64,000 nucleotides of DNA from Nymphaea colorata (GCF_008831285.2 NC_045148.1:4772001-4836000); one strand, 5' to 3'; shown: positions 21,498-33,739, counted from the stretch's first letter. The notes: generated from the sequence alone by a model not told the origin. Translations and numbers: made by a program.

Positions 21498-24218
21498 CGA
21501 CCATGTTTATGCCTTAGATCTGGTTTTGAGATCCTCATATCTCTCTTTTAAGATCATAAGTTTGATACTGGAAGGGAGCAGCTGAGGGTTTCAACTTTCA
21601 CAGGGCTCTCTCTCGGCTAAGAAAGCTCTCTTTTTTTCGCAAAGAATTTTCTCCCTCTCAATGGCTTTTTTTTTTTTTCTTTTTTAATAGAAACAAACTG
21701 GGGGAGAGAGAGAGAGAGAGAGATGACCATCCTCCAAGCGATGTTCCACAGAACACCACAGAACGGTGGGAACTTTGTGTTCTCTGTCCTGTCTGTTCCG
21801 AACGTGATGTGTCCAACGTTTGTTTTGGACTGTCACAAATGGAACACATTCATTCCGTTCCGTTGTGCCAGGTTGGCCAAAATATGCATGTGGATCTCAG
21901 ATAACATGTTTAATGTCATTAAAATCTAGGATCTCATATCCGATGTGAGGTAATTGAATACGAGATTAGGGGCCATCAAACATAGCCTTGGAGAAGTCAG
22001 TCTTAGGCTTCAGGTATCACAACTGCTCGGTATCATGTTCCATGGAAGGAGTCAACATGTGCTTGATTGTTAAATAAACAGATCTGCAATTGGTTTCATT
22101 TTTCATTTGGAGTTTGAACTAAATTCAAACCGCACTGCAACTCTAATTTGAAACATCTATGAACTGGGCCAACCCTATTTGGAGCTGGATTTCGAACTAC
22201 TTTCAGTCTAAGAATATTTATGTCAATGGCGCTTCAAACTTTCTGATTAATGCTCAATTCTCAGGCGCTACTTTGACTAGCGTACCGTGTCGCTTAAACT
22301 TCTTCATACAATATCAAAATATTGACCCCACGAGTAAATGTCAGTATTTCTGGAATCGATTCCGTGAGATCAGGTTATTGAGTTAATGTTGATTTCAGTA
22401 TTATTGCGCACTTATGATAGGTTTTTAGTCCCCTAAATAAAAAATTTCATGATTTAGTTTGCCATTTTTACTACAACACGAAGACAAGGGCTACACACAT
22501 TTACCAATTTCTATTAATGAGAATCGGGTAGTTACATCTTAGTCAACATAAATAAAAACTGTTTTTTTTTTTGTTTTTATAAAAACAGAAAAAGACATCA
22601 ACTTCGATGTACGGATAATATGCGAATATAAGTGCATGTACATATAAAGTATAAGATGCACCTAACTAATATGATTTGATTTGAGGCCCCAGGTTGGCAT
22701 TGTCAGACAAGGCGAACCAGGTATATGAAAATAAGAGAACATGAGATGAGAACCATTTTTGAGGTTTCGCTTAGAATATTGGCGGTAGATGGAAAATTTC
22801 TTGAACCCATTTTGTGGATATGCACATTTCAAGTTATGCACTTACAACTGAAAATATTATGCAAAATGGTATGGTTTTCTTTAATATTGTCAAGTGCATT
22901 GATGCAAAGCGACGCATTGAATCTGTGAGGCGAAGCGATACATAATGTGGCAATGTGATGCGTAAGTATTCAGGTCCAATATTATATAATATCTTTGAAA
23001 AGATGTAAAAGATGAAAAATAATAAGGTAAAGAGTCTTAATTATATATATAAAAAAAACTACTTGGATAAAACCAAATGTCCAAAAGCTTTCCAGTTGAA
23101 AAGAAAAATAAAAAAACATGTTTCTTCAACGTATAATAGAATTTCATAAAAAATCTAAAACCAAATGTCCAAAGCTTTTTTTTTTTTTTTTCGCTTAGTA
23201 TCTCCTATGCACATATGAAAGAAAGAAAATCTTGTCTCTCAATTCCAAAAACTTTTGAGAATGAAAATCACATTTGATCTGATAGATTTAATGAAAATAA
23301 ACCTTATTGTCATTTTTTCTTTCATCTCCCAAAGTGAAATATTCATTGAAACTGGATCAACCCTCACCAGAGAACACACAATGGCTGCTGAAGAGTTCAC
23401 CCAAGAGCAGGGGCACCTTAATGTCAGCGCTGGATGGATGAACCAAACCCCATTCACAAGTTAAGTGCGGCTTTTGGATTTAGGCAGGCGTCTCCCGGCT
23501 CTTTACTAATGCCGCGGGAGTGACCTTCCTTGAAACCTACTAATCAGATTAAGTGCGCTCACCTTTATTTTTTTGAGGCATTCAATTGTTTGATGGGCAG
23601 TGATGCATGCACATCATGCCTACGAGATGCGCATCTTGCCTACGAGCATCACGCCTTAATGTGTGCACATCTAATAACACTAGACTTTTTTTTTTTTTTA
23701 TGTCAATGGTCATGTAATCCTTACATGGCTAATTAGTCGAATGCATAAGTTATATCATTTTTCAAACCGGTGTTTCTAAGAAGCCGAAGTGCCCTACTAG
23801 AAATTTAGAAGAGGTCTATTGGAACTTTATTCATCTAATAAAAAACTTTTCTAAATATTAGGGATGTATATTTTTTCATAAGTCTGATCTCTTTCCAAAT
23901 AAGCGGGATGTTAACAATCCATTGTCCGAAAAAGAGACCTATGCTTTCAAGGTTTTAGGCTGGGCTGAAAACTAGAAGTTGCATATACTCAATACTCTGG
24001 AGCAGAAAGTAATCCAAGGGACTTTTTGACCAGAAACCTACTCACACTGACTTCAAAGTTCTCCCATTAATCAACAAAACTATAATCGCCATCAAACTAG
24101 GGCAGAGGGAGGGGCCAATGGACGGTAGTTTAAGCACAAGAAGAAGGCAAAGAACACACTCCAAGCATCAGGCTATCCTTTTTGCGACTTTTTCTTCCTG
24201 TTTTCTTTTTTGTTCTGT
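21498..24218. other. Intergenic DNA upstream of the MYB-CC gene
   Basis: A short (GA)n lies at about 21,704-21,722. A possible further MITE rich in GGAACA words lies at about 21,735-21,865. Poly-T tracts occur at 21,667, 23,176 and 23,685. I see no gene. Confidence 0.5.
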
Positions 24219-24327
<109 letters not shown>

Positions 24328-24809
24328 AACAAACAAAGAAGGCTCGTTAAGGACATTGTTATCTGTTTACAATTGCCCTTGTTACTGATTAAAGGATGAC
24401 CACTATGGTTTGGCTTGTATTCTTCCAAGAAAAGATGCCTGATTCCTAATACAAGCAACTGACAAAGTATAGATTCTCCATGTTCTCGCTGGAGTTATCT
24501 TTTCCATCTCAAGCTTTCCGTTGCTTTTTGACAGTTTCAAGACAGAAGAAGATGCTTTTAATATGGCATTACTGTATCCAATATCCATCCCCACGAGTGG
24601 CATGGCTGAAATATACCAGACCCAACAATTTCCTACTCACTTTATCTTGTTTCTTCCAAATAATGGTCCAATTTATTCAAGCCTCGAACTGCTTTAACCT
24701 CTCTCTATCTCTCTCTCTCTCTCTCTCTGTGCTTTTGCGTGTGTAGAGAAAAGAAAGAAAAGCTGGAGGATTGCACGCTGGGAGTCCGTTGCTTTTCTAA
24801 CAGTCCACC

Positions 24810-24833
24810 ATGACCACCCAATCCCTCCAATAA
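24810..24833 (+). promoter_or_regulatory. Possible uORF in the MYB-CC leader
   Basis: CCACCATGA is a strong start context. It opens a seven-codon frame (MTTQSLQ) ending at TAA, 240 bases before the main start. It matters only if transcription begins upstream of 24,810. Confidence 0.35.
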
Positions 24834-24996
24834 CAGCCTTCCAATCTTCGCAACTTATTCCTCAGAGATCAGAGAGAGAGAAAGAGAGAGAACCCAAGTG
24901 CTGATAAGAAGAAAACAGCACTACCCATCTTGTTCTCTTCAAGAAACGGTGACTATTTTCCTCTCTTCTCTTCAGATACAGTCACTCTTCTCAATT

Positions 24997-25001
<5 letters not shown>

Positions 25002-25052
<51 letters not shown>

Positions 25053-25073
25053 TTTCTCTCTCTCTCTCTCTCT
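25002..25073. repeat. (CT)n tract abutting the MYB-CC start codon
   Basis: About 36 CT units with small interruptions (CCCT, CTTT) end exactly at the ATG at 25,074. Confidence 0.95.
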
Positions 25074-25697
25074 ATGATGTTGCACACAAAGAAACCAAGC
25101 ATGTCTGCCCAAGATAGGCACGTCTGTGTTCAGGTGGAGTCTGGGCTTGTCCTGACGACTGACCCAAAGCCCAGACTGAGATGGACAGTGGAACTGCATG
25201 ACCGCTTTGTGGATGCTGTCACTCAATTAGGAGGCCCTGACAGTACTCACTTCTCTCCTCAAATTCTCCTTTTATTTTTTAGTGCAAAATTCTCTTCTGT
25301 GCATGCCTTTTTTCCTCTGTGATTTGAGCACTTGGCTTCGCCTTCTTCTTGGGTGTCCTCCAAATTAAAATTAATACATGCAAAATTGATAGAATGGTTT
25401 GATTATCAACAGAGGCAACTCCAAAGACAATCATGAGAGCGATGGGTGTCAAAGGGCTAACTCTTTACCATCTTAAGAGCCATCTCCAGGTAGTTCTCAA
25501 GGCCGAAAGCCGATTAAATTAAATAATTAATTTAAAGCTATTAAATAACTTTTCAGGCCGTCTGTTTGGTTTTTCTCATAATTGATTTTTTTGGTATTTC
25601 TACACCTAATTAGAAGTTCAGACTTGGGAAGCAGCCACACAAGGAATTTAACGATCACTCAATGAAAGACAACGGAAGAGGTAAATAGAATCACTTT

Positions 25698-25733
<36 letters not shown>

Positions 25734-26994
25734 AACGATGGGTAGCGCAACCAGTTGGGTTGGGTTGCGTTAAGTAAACACTTCCTCAATTCAAGTTTTG
25801 AAAAATGTTGTTCTTATGGCGTATTGATATTAGGATTAGGGATCACTGTAGAAGCTAAGTGGACTGTTTCTTGTCTCTTTCTTTCCCGCCAGCTCTCTTT
25901 CTCTCTTTGTCTTCCATTCACTGACAGTGAAAAGGTGCTTCATGACACAGCATCTCTAGAACAACAAAGGAACGGAGGCTCTTCGTCAGGAATGATTAGC
26001 ATGAGGGAGTATGGATTTCGAATTATCATGAATGATATAAATATTAGACCACTAACTTTCCTTTGTTTATCCTTTTAGAAAGTGATCATTGTTTTAACTT
26101 AACTTGCTTTATTAGGAATGTACACATAACAGAAGCCCTCAGATTGCAAATGGAGGTGGAGAGAAGATTACACGAGCAGTTAGAGGTACGGGATTAAATA
26201 ATCACTGTTGCCGATAAATTTTTCTGGTACTATATATATGATATATCCTATACATTCCCTGAAAATATGCCATACCATATTCGCTCATATCTGCATCCGT
26301 CTGAGATAAAAGAGAATAGACATAAAATATACAATACAGATTTCTTGCGTACATAGCTAACTGTATGGCCATGCATGAATACAGGTGCAAAGACATCTCC
26401 AATTAAGGATAGAAGCCCAAGGGAAATACATGCACAACATCCTTGAAAAGGCATGCCAGACGCTAGGTGACCCTGTGGCATTGAAGGATAATATTGGCAG
26501 CCAACGGGTGGTAGATTTGGGGACAATGAAGAAACTGAACTCTCAACTGAACTTGTCTTCGGTCCAAAATCTCCAAATCATTTGCGGAGATGGCAAGCAG
26601 CATCCCCAGATTGATAGATTGCTAAATGGAGTTTTGTTTCCGACCAACCACAATGTTTGCATAGGTATGAATATATAAAATGCATAGACACACATACATA
26701 TATATGTATAACGAACTCAGTATTATTAGAATGTGAACTCAATATATATAATATATTTGTATTCATATTTATGTGTGTTTATGTATATATTTATATTGCA
26801 CGGTTTTGAGTTAGACAGGTGTACGTGACGGACCAGTTCAATCTCATGAAGATGATGGAAATTTAGAAGCTGCACCGGCTAATAATACCATTGACAACAG
26901 GAACGAGGTAGGTTTGATGGCGGACTCTTATGACAACAAGCATATTCCGTTATCTGAAGGATTTGATGTGTGGAAAAGGATACCGTCCTGCTGA
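25074..26994 (+). CDS. APL: MYB-CC (GARP) transcription factor, APL-like
   Basis: Seven exons give an open 298-residue protein: 25074-25242, 25413-25489, 25614-25680, 25951-26008, 26116-26185, 26385-26664 and 26819-26994. All introns are GT-AG and all junctions keep frame. The GARP/MYB domain (about residues 33-86) has PKPRLRWTVELHDRF, GGPDKATPKTIMRAMG and LYHLKSHLQKFRL. The coiled-coil (about 127-172) has HITEALRLQMEVERRLHEQL and AQGKYMHNILEKACQTL. The family binds P1BS-like DNA as dimers. The N-terminus (KKPS, CVQxxSGLVLTTDPKP) and KQPHKEFNDHS match the APL (ALTERED PHLOEM DEVELOPMENT) clade, whose founding member controls phloem identity. The protein is shorter than Arabidopsis APL because of its C-terminus. 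ATG 25,074 is the first in-frame ATG after the CT tract; a second follows at once. It may instead be another PHL paralogue. Confidence 0.93.
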
Positions 26995-29224
26995 TAGCAT
27001 GACGGCCACCAGACCACGAGGACGAGGGACAAATGAGCAAAAGTATTATTTTGGATAGACCTGATCAATGTATATATTTTCAACCACTAGTTGGTCAATC
27101 GAACTTAATACTGATCAATTGTTACAGAACTTAATCGTTTGACAGCAGTAACCAGGATGTTACTTTCATGTATCTGTCCCCAAAATCAGGGTGGATTCGT
27201 GAAACATTTTAAAAAGTATTTTGCTCCAATTTTTGGGACACTTATATGGAACAGTAGTATCATATTACTATTGCGCAAAACGGCCCCATTAGCTACATAT
27301 TAATGTCAAGGCATTTGGTATTTCAGGAATAATGTACATATTCATACAACATTGACTTCCAATGAAAACATTGCTCCCGTTACCATCCGGCCTCTAAGAA
27401 GCAGTTTAGCATCAGTAACAATTTGTTATTATCCGTAAAAAATTTGAGTAATATTGTGTTCCATAAATCTACCAAAACTTTAGAGAGGGATCATTGGACA
27501 CTCAGTGAGTGTCCAATGTATCTACCCCAAATGTTAGAGTAAATTCATGAAATACTATAACTAGTGTTCCATGAATTTGCTACGATATTCAGGGTAGATT
27601 CATTGGACATTTCCTGAATGTTCCTTGCTGCCAAATGACCCTTAAAGGTTTGCGTTGGTGGACAAAGTCAACTCATAATACATAGGTGAGTCATAAGTTT
27701 TCCTAGTGCGAAGACAATGGATGATATATATGTGATCCTCATAAATCCGTTCCAAACGAAGGGCTTTCATCTATCTGACTGCCCAACGGCTGCCAGATTT
27801 ACAGTCTAGGATAGGCAACTTTTGGTTTGTTCATGGGCTATTTATAGGATTCTAACACAAAGATATAGGACTTTAAGTACGGTTCTCAAGGTTAGGAAAA
27901 TTGACCTTTTTCATGTAGGCGGCTTTGCATGTCTGCCATCACATCTAAGGGTTGTAGCTGGGAAATGGAAGGGGAACTACCAGACTGAATTTGCTGCAAT
28001 ATCACATTTATTGGTTTATTTTATCCGATACTGGAATTGCACAAATTAAGATGGATGCTTGTTTGCAATTTTACTAGATAAGAAAAACTTATAGTTCGCA
28101 TGGAAAAGGAATAAATAAACATCATTTAATGTTTGCCACATTTTAACCTGCTGAGTTTTTTTAAGAAAATGCATTTTTGTTTATATTGGCCCTTAGGCCC
28201 TTTACTTGATTCAGACAACTAGAAATAAAAGTCCCCAGACCACTGATAAGTGACTGCCAAAAAACTTAACGTAATGTACATAAACTTTTGTTTCAAAGAT
28301 ATTATATCATGAGGCTTAAAGAAGAACGAATCTTTCATGCATCTGAGATGAACGGTGAAATTCACCTGCACTTCCTACAGAGCCATTTGACATTAGGAAA
28401 ACTATGTGAGTGTTCCATGAATTTGTCGTAAAATTGGGGTAGATTCGTGAAATATTCATGCCAAACATCCTCTACATGTAATCAATTCATGCTACTATTC
28501 CTCCATAAATGATCCAATATAAGCTATATATGCTTAATTAGGTAAACCAACACATATTTGCCTGTAGCATCATATGCATAAAGGATTCACACTTTATTAG
28601 ATGGAAAGAAAGCAAGCATGCATCAGATCTTGCTTACACTTATTTTCCCTTTTTGGTCCCCTATGGAATTTAAGTGTATTTCAATTTGAAACTTCCACAT
28701 AAAAAAAAAACAGATAGCATAATTAATGAGATGGAAGGGAAAAGTTGAAACTACACACATTCTCGTTGCTGGACCCTACAGGATGCCTTCATCTCGGAGC
28801 AAGATCATCGCAAACTTAATTCCTTATAGAACAAAAGGTAGAATGAAAAGTAACAATAATAAAAATGATAAGGATTAAAGGAAAAACATGGGTCGGCTTA
28901 CCTTTCCACTTCAATTTTCTGTCTTGATCATCATATATTTGTGTTTGTTTTATTTGTCATTCGCAAGACTCGTCCTCAACAACTCCACACTTTCTCGGCA
29001 AAATGTTAATTGAAAAACTGATCTATTGGTTGTTTGCTTTTGACTTAATAACGTGTTGCTTGCCGTCTACGGATCCAGTCAAGGGCGCCACGCACCGGTC
29101 CCTGTTTCTAATTATTTAATGCCATTGAGTTGATCTCTCTTTCTAGGAGAAGTATAATTGGTAGAGTCAAGATTACGATTGAAAATAGACTCTTTTGAAG
29201 GCTAGTTCGATCCACTGTCCGAAT
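26995..29224. other. 3' flank of the MYB-CC gene with a cluster of small MITEs
   Basis: No gene is seen. Three related short elements lie at about 27,170-27,300, 27,480-27,648 and 28,376-28,475. They share the words GATTCATGAA or GATTCGTGAA, TGTTCCATGAATTTG and GGGTAGATTC. Their edges resemble GGCCATTTGGCA in opposite orientation, such as CTGCCAAATGACCC at 27,630. They are relatives of the element at 21,366. Confidence 0.5.
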
Positions 29225-29427
29225 TGAATGGCGAAGCCAGGAATTTTTAGATAGAGAACACTTAAAGTCACAAGCCCAGAAAATTTGGTGTGGGCACCTA
29301 CATATATAATTTTTGAATAGTCACATATATATAATATACTTTTGGGCCTTTCTAATAAAAAATTTTAATGGTCGGATGTAGGCAGTAGTGGCCCACACCA
29401 GCCTCCTTGTATCTTTGCCACCGCCTA
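29225..29427. mobile_element. hAT-type MITE, second member
   Basis: The left end GGCGAAGCCAGGAATTTTT and right end TTTGCCACCGCC are inverted and match the MITE at 5888-6076. The interiors agree too (GGCCCACACCAGC versus GCCCACGCCAGC). The flanks GTCCGAAT and GTCCAATA are a poor 8-bp target duplication, so this copy is older. Confidence 0.65.
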
Positions 29428-29487
29428 GTCCAATACCTGAAAAAGAATATCCCTTGGCCGGACAAACACCAAGTGTCCCTTCTCTGT

Positions 29488-29673
29488 AGAGGCCTATATA
29501 TGCGTTGTGTCAGATGTAGTCAAGTCTCTTTTACAACCTGATCTGATGTTAATATTGTAGTTGAATTCGTCTCTAGTCCAAGAGGCTTATATATGCGTTG
29601 TGTCAGATGTAGTCAAGTCTCTTTTACAAGCTGACCTGATGTTAATATTGTAGTTGAATTAGTCTCTGGTCCT
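29488..29673 (+). repeat. 93-bp tandem duplication
   Basis: Two adjacent copies (29,488-29,580 and 29,581-29,673) start with AGAGGC(C/T)TATATATGCG and differ at only a few positions. Confidence 0.92.
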
Positions 29674-29930
29674 GCATAGGATGAAGCTGTCCTTGATAGC
29701 GGTAAACTTGGGATACTGTGGAACACTTTAATTTTCGCTTTTGCTTTTTTCCTTTTCCAACATATCTCATGCCTTGTAGGGCCCTGTCTTCACATCAGAC
29801 ACCCAAAATTGAGCGCTACACCATAAAGTAATCTCATCTTGTCTAGTATGTAAGATCATTTGATGGGCCGGCATATGTCTATGAGAAATTTCAGACATTA
29901 TGGCTGTCTTAATGTAAATATCCGCTTAAG

Positions 29931-30325
29931 TGATTGCATTTCGGGATATTACGTCATTTTAGATGGTATGGGGTAATTTTGAAATGTATAGATACCGGTA
30001 CGGAATTACGGACTCTTTGATGGGTGGAATCCGTAATTGTCCTTATTATAAAATGGTAGTGGTCCCTGGGGGGTCATGCAATGGTTGCCTGAAACATTGG
30101 TTTCTAGGGTTTTCCTCTTCCACATCTGAGAGAGACCTCAAGCGCGCCGCACGTACCCTGGAAGACCCTGCTGCGATCTTCCCGTGCACCAGATCAGATG
30201 GATTTAGGTACGCTTCCGCTTCAGTTTAAGGTTTCATTTATTTCAATGATTTAGCATGAGCATGATCCTGTTTTAGAGTATATACGTTTGGTTTTGTATA
30301 TGTGATAAGAGGAGAAATCCCAACA
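29931..30325 (+). repeat. 5' LTR of a copia-type element (left edge uncertain)
   Basis: The right end CCCAACA lies two bases before a perfect primer-binding site, which fixes the LTR 3' edge at 30,325. A TATA-like TTATTATAAAA is at 30,043-30,053. I could not find a clear TG-type left end, so 29,931 is an estimate and the LTR may be truncated. Confidence 0.6.
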
Positions 30326-30327
30326 TT

Positions 30328-30339
30328 TGGTATCAGAGC
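30328..30339 (+). other. Primer-binding site, initiator Met-tRNA type
   Basis: TGGTATCAGAGC is the standard plant copia primer site, complementary to the 3' end of initiator methionine tRNA. Confidence 0.9.
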
Positions 30340-31180
30340 CTATGCTCATTGTTGAATCGTTGATCTTTTGGATGATTTTTGTGCGTTCTTCCCGTTCAGA
30401 TGTTCCCCATTTGGTTGTTCGGCTGCAAGTTTTTCAAAAAAAAAAAAAAAATTTGGGTTGAGGGCATGCGAAGGAAGCCGTCGGGCTTCCGTTGCAGCCA
30501 TCAGGAGGATCAGAGAAGGGGACGAAAGGATCGGCGGGCGTCAGTCGCCGTTGGGCGATGGCGGGCCTCCGGCCATTGGGGCGCGTCCTGCCTGCGGCCA
30601 CCCACGCCGTTGGGTGGCCTGTCGGCGCTCTCCGCGTCTCTCTTGCAGCGAAAACAGAAGAACAAGAAGGAAAGGGGGATAGCAGGGAAGGCGACGAGAA
30701 GGAGGAACGACCGCAGGGAGGGGCAATGGCCGGGGCCGGCAGTTATGGCCGAAAGGGCGGGGGGGCGACCGTCGGTTCGGTCGATGGCCGGCCGTCTGCC
30801 TACCGTGAGGCGTGTCCACTGGCGATCCTTGACGGTAGAGGCAGAGGAGGGCAGAGGAGGGGGAGGAAGGGCTTCGCCCGATTCTGGCTCCCACCTCCAC
30901 AACTCCACCGCCGGAGAGTTCATCTTCGCCGGACGGCGCCGGACCACCTGCCGGTGCCCACCCAAGCCCCCCGGAGGCGATGTCGCCGTTCGCCTGCCGT
31001 TTGGTGCTTGGCAGGGCGAGCGGCGGTCTCGCTGCCTGCGAGCCGTCGAGTGAGGCAGTGGGTCGGACCGGGTCGGGTCTTGATTGACCCGATCCGGATC
31101 CATCGTGATTTAAAAAAAAAAAAAATCCTTTTGCCGCTGCTTGCCCGCGCGCGTTTGTGTTAATTTTTCGGACCGGGTCG
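30340..31180 (+). other. GC-rich leader of the copia element
   Basis: From about 30,450 to 31,170 the GC content jumps far above the rest of the window. Overlapping open frames of 100-220 codons appear on both strands, as expected by chance in such DNA. None resembles a known protein. The normal copia gag N-terminus is not found here or downstream. Confidence 0.6.
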
Positions 31181-31700
31181 GGTCCGACGAGACCTGACCC
31201 GTATCCATTTGGTTTAAGTTATGTAAATCGGTTCATTTTTTAAACCGGTTTTGGAAAAGGCTCGAACCGGTTCATTCGGTTTCAGACCGGTTCAATACTA
31301 TTCAGAACCGATTCGGTCCGATTCAGACCGGTTCAGACCTTCTAGGGACCGGTTCAGACCTTTCAGATCCGATTCAGACCATTTTGGGACCGGTTCATTC
31401 ATTTCAGAACCGATTCGAACCATTTTCGGACCAATTCAGGGCTTTTCAAAACCGGTTCATTCTGTTTTGGAACCGATTCTAGCATTTCAGAACCGGTTAA
31501 GTTGATTTTCGAACCGATTCGGGCATTTTCAGACCGGTTCACTTGATATTTAGACCGATTCAGGGCTTTTCAGACCGGTTCATTGAGTTCTGGAACCGTT
31601 TTGAGCCAATTTTAACCGGTTGAGTGGGTTTTAGAACCGATACGGTCTATTTTTGACCGATACGTCTAATTTTTAGACTGGTTAAGCCCTATGTAGGGGC
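31181..31700 (+). repeat. Degenerate ACCGGTT / ACCGATTC array
   Basis: About eleven ACCGGTT sites and a similar number of ACCGATT-type sites are spaced roughly 15-30 bp apart, often alternating. Between them lie variable words such as CAGGGCTTTTCAG and CATTTTCAG. The array lies in the leader between the primer site and the gag remnant. Confidence 0.9.
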
Positions 31701-32429
31701 ATGTGGGTGTTCTAATTGTGGTTTAAGAACGATACAGGTCATTTTAAGGCCGATTCAGTAGTTCTTGACCCTCTTAAGCACGATTATGATACCGGTTTAT
31801 AAATTTTGGACTCTTTTGGGCCCATTTCATTGAATCATTTTGGTTTTGGATTTAATGTAGGGCATACGTGTATGAGAATTTGGTTTATGCATTATGTTTT
31901 GCATGTTGTTAATTTGTGTGTGTACTTTAAATGAATGTTTGGAATGTGAATTTGAACTTTGGCCATGTCTGTTGTTTGAAATGAGTAAGTTTGTACTTTA
32001 TGTCGCCAAAGTGACCTCTGTTGTATGAATTTGCCTGTTTTGAACATTGGATGATAGTATACTTGATCCATGCGGGCAATGATCAACCCAAAGGAGGATT
32101 GTTGCTTGGTCAGGTTTAAGTATACAAGGCAATGAATATGTGATAATTTTTCAGGTTTTCATGTGAATAGCAGGTCAATCCAAAGATAGGCTCATTGTTT
32201 GACAAGGTTAAATATCTATATTCATTGTTGACCAAGAATACCACTTGCAATTAGTATTTCAATCCAAAGATTGGATATTAATGTTGCACCGGTACCTTGT
32301 GATGGGATTTAGGCCATTGTATTTAAATTCATTTATATATGTTATTTCATCTTTGTACATGTATTGATTGTGAGCATGTTTGGTATTTTTGGTTTGTTTT
32401 TTGTACAGTGAGTTCTGCTTATATGATAT
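31701..32429. other. Remainder of the copia leader / lost gag N-terminus
   Basis: The sequence is AT-rich. A CAAT(C/G)AACCCAAAGG-like phrase occurs near 32,075, with related phrases near 32,175 and 32,262 (...ATCCAAAGAT...). No coding match is seen. Confidence 0.45.
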
Positions 32430-33722
32430 TTGCAAATTTTGAGTACTATTCCTGAGTTAAATGATTCGATTTTTTCAAGTAAGAAAAGAAAGACTGTTAA
32501 GGAAATTGCAGTTGACCAATCATCTGTTAAGAAACAAAAGAAGCATAAGGAAGGCCTATTAGGCTGCTTCTTTTGCAAGGGTGAAGGTCATATGAAGGGA
32601 GATTGTACTGAGTATCACGCATGGTGTGAAATGAAGAGTACACTTTTCACTTTGGTTTGTTCTGAGGTTAATTTAACTTTAGTACTCAGAAACTCTTCGT
32701 GGGTAGATTCAGTGTTACTACTCACATAGTATTTATATAAGACTGCCTAAATTGTCGAACGCCAATTGATGCTGAAAGATTCATCTATGTGGGCGATGGC
32801 AAGAAGGCGAAGGTTGAAGCCATAGCAGATTTTCGGTTATTGTTAAAGACTGATTGCTATTTGAATTTGACAGAAACTTATGTGGTACTGTCTCTTAAAC
32901 GGAATTTGGTTTCTTATTTCTTCATTGGACAAATTCGGTTATTATTGTTCATTTGTAGGAAGTAAATTTAAGTTGTTTCTGTACTCAAATTTTATTGTCA
33001 CTGGTTCTTTGTCTAGTAGCGATAACCTTTATTTGCTTGATATGGTTGCTTCATATAATGAAACCTTGCATGTTACGTTTAGTGGTACTAAAAGAAATTA
33101 GCCAAAGAGAATTCTGCTATGTTATGGCATTGGCGCTTAGGACATATCTCTGAAAAGAGAATATAAAGGCTTATGTCAAAATGAATTCTTAAGTCCCTTG
33201 ATTTTGCAGACTTTAATGTTTGCATTGAATGTATAAAGGGAAAATGAACAAACATTAAGGGGTTATAAGTTTTATAATCCATTCAGTAAGTCTTTCTTTG
33301 AAAGGAAAATGCCCATTTCTTTGAGGATATTGAGTTTGGGGGAGGTGATCAGGTTAGGAGCATTGCCTTTGAAGAGGGACCTAAGTCCACTCATACAGAT
33401 GTTGAAAGCAATAGTCAGGTATTCATTCCTACCATTGTTCTATCAACATATTCAGAAGAAGGCAATGATGTCAATCTCCATACTGAAGAACAAACTCAAC
33501 AACCTCAAGAAACAAGTAGAGGTGCCACTGAGGAGATCCATTAGAGAGAGGAGAAATACAATTTCAAATGATTTTGTCTATCTCCAAGAACATGATGTTG
33601 ATATGGACTTAATGGAGGATGATCATGTCAACCTCCAGCAAGCAATAAAGAGTTCTAATTTTCTTAAGTGGATAGATGTCATGAATGAGGAAATAAAGTC
33701 CATGATGGACAATGACGTATGA
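32430..33722 (+). pseudogene. Ty1/copia gag-pol deletion derivative
   Basis: The order is a gag CCHC knuckle (CFFCKGEGHMKGDC, about 32,560-32,605), a protease-to-pre-integrase segment (ERFIYVGDGKKAKVEAIADF, about 32,778-32,840; DKFGYYCSF and NLYLLDMVASYNETLHV, to about 33,085), and the GAG-pre-integrase box (WHWRLGHISEKRI, then CIECIKGK). The frame then jumps directly to the post-integrase linker (FFEDxEFGGGDQVRSIAFEEG) and the start of RT (PLRRSIRERRNTISNDFVYL... KWIDVMNEEIKSMMDNDV). The integrase core is missing. RT is cut off at 33,722 where an LTR of another family begins. Stops and frameshifts are scattered throughout. It is non-autonomous and dead. Confidence 0.88.
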
Positions 33723-33739
33723 GGACAATGACGTATGAG

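Noticed and set aside
24930-25322. Extended N-terminus for the MYB-CC protein with a Ser/Leu run
   Set aside because: The frame opens with TTG, not ATG, and the Ser/Leu run is the CT microsatellite. The run past 25,242 is intron.
30379-31163. Overlapping open frames of 197-224 codons on both strands in the GC-rich leader
   Set aside because: Long frames on both strands are expected in very GC-rich DNA. None shows a known domain, and they sit inside a copia leader.
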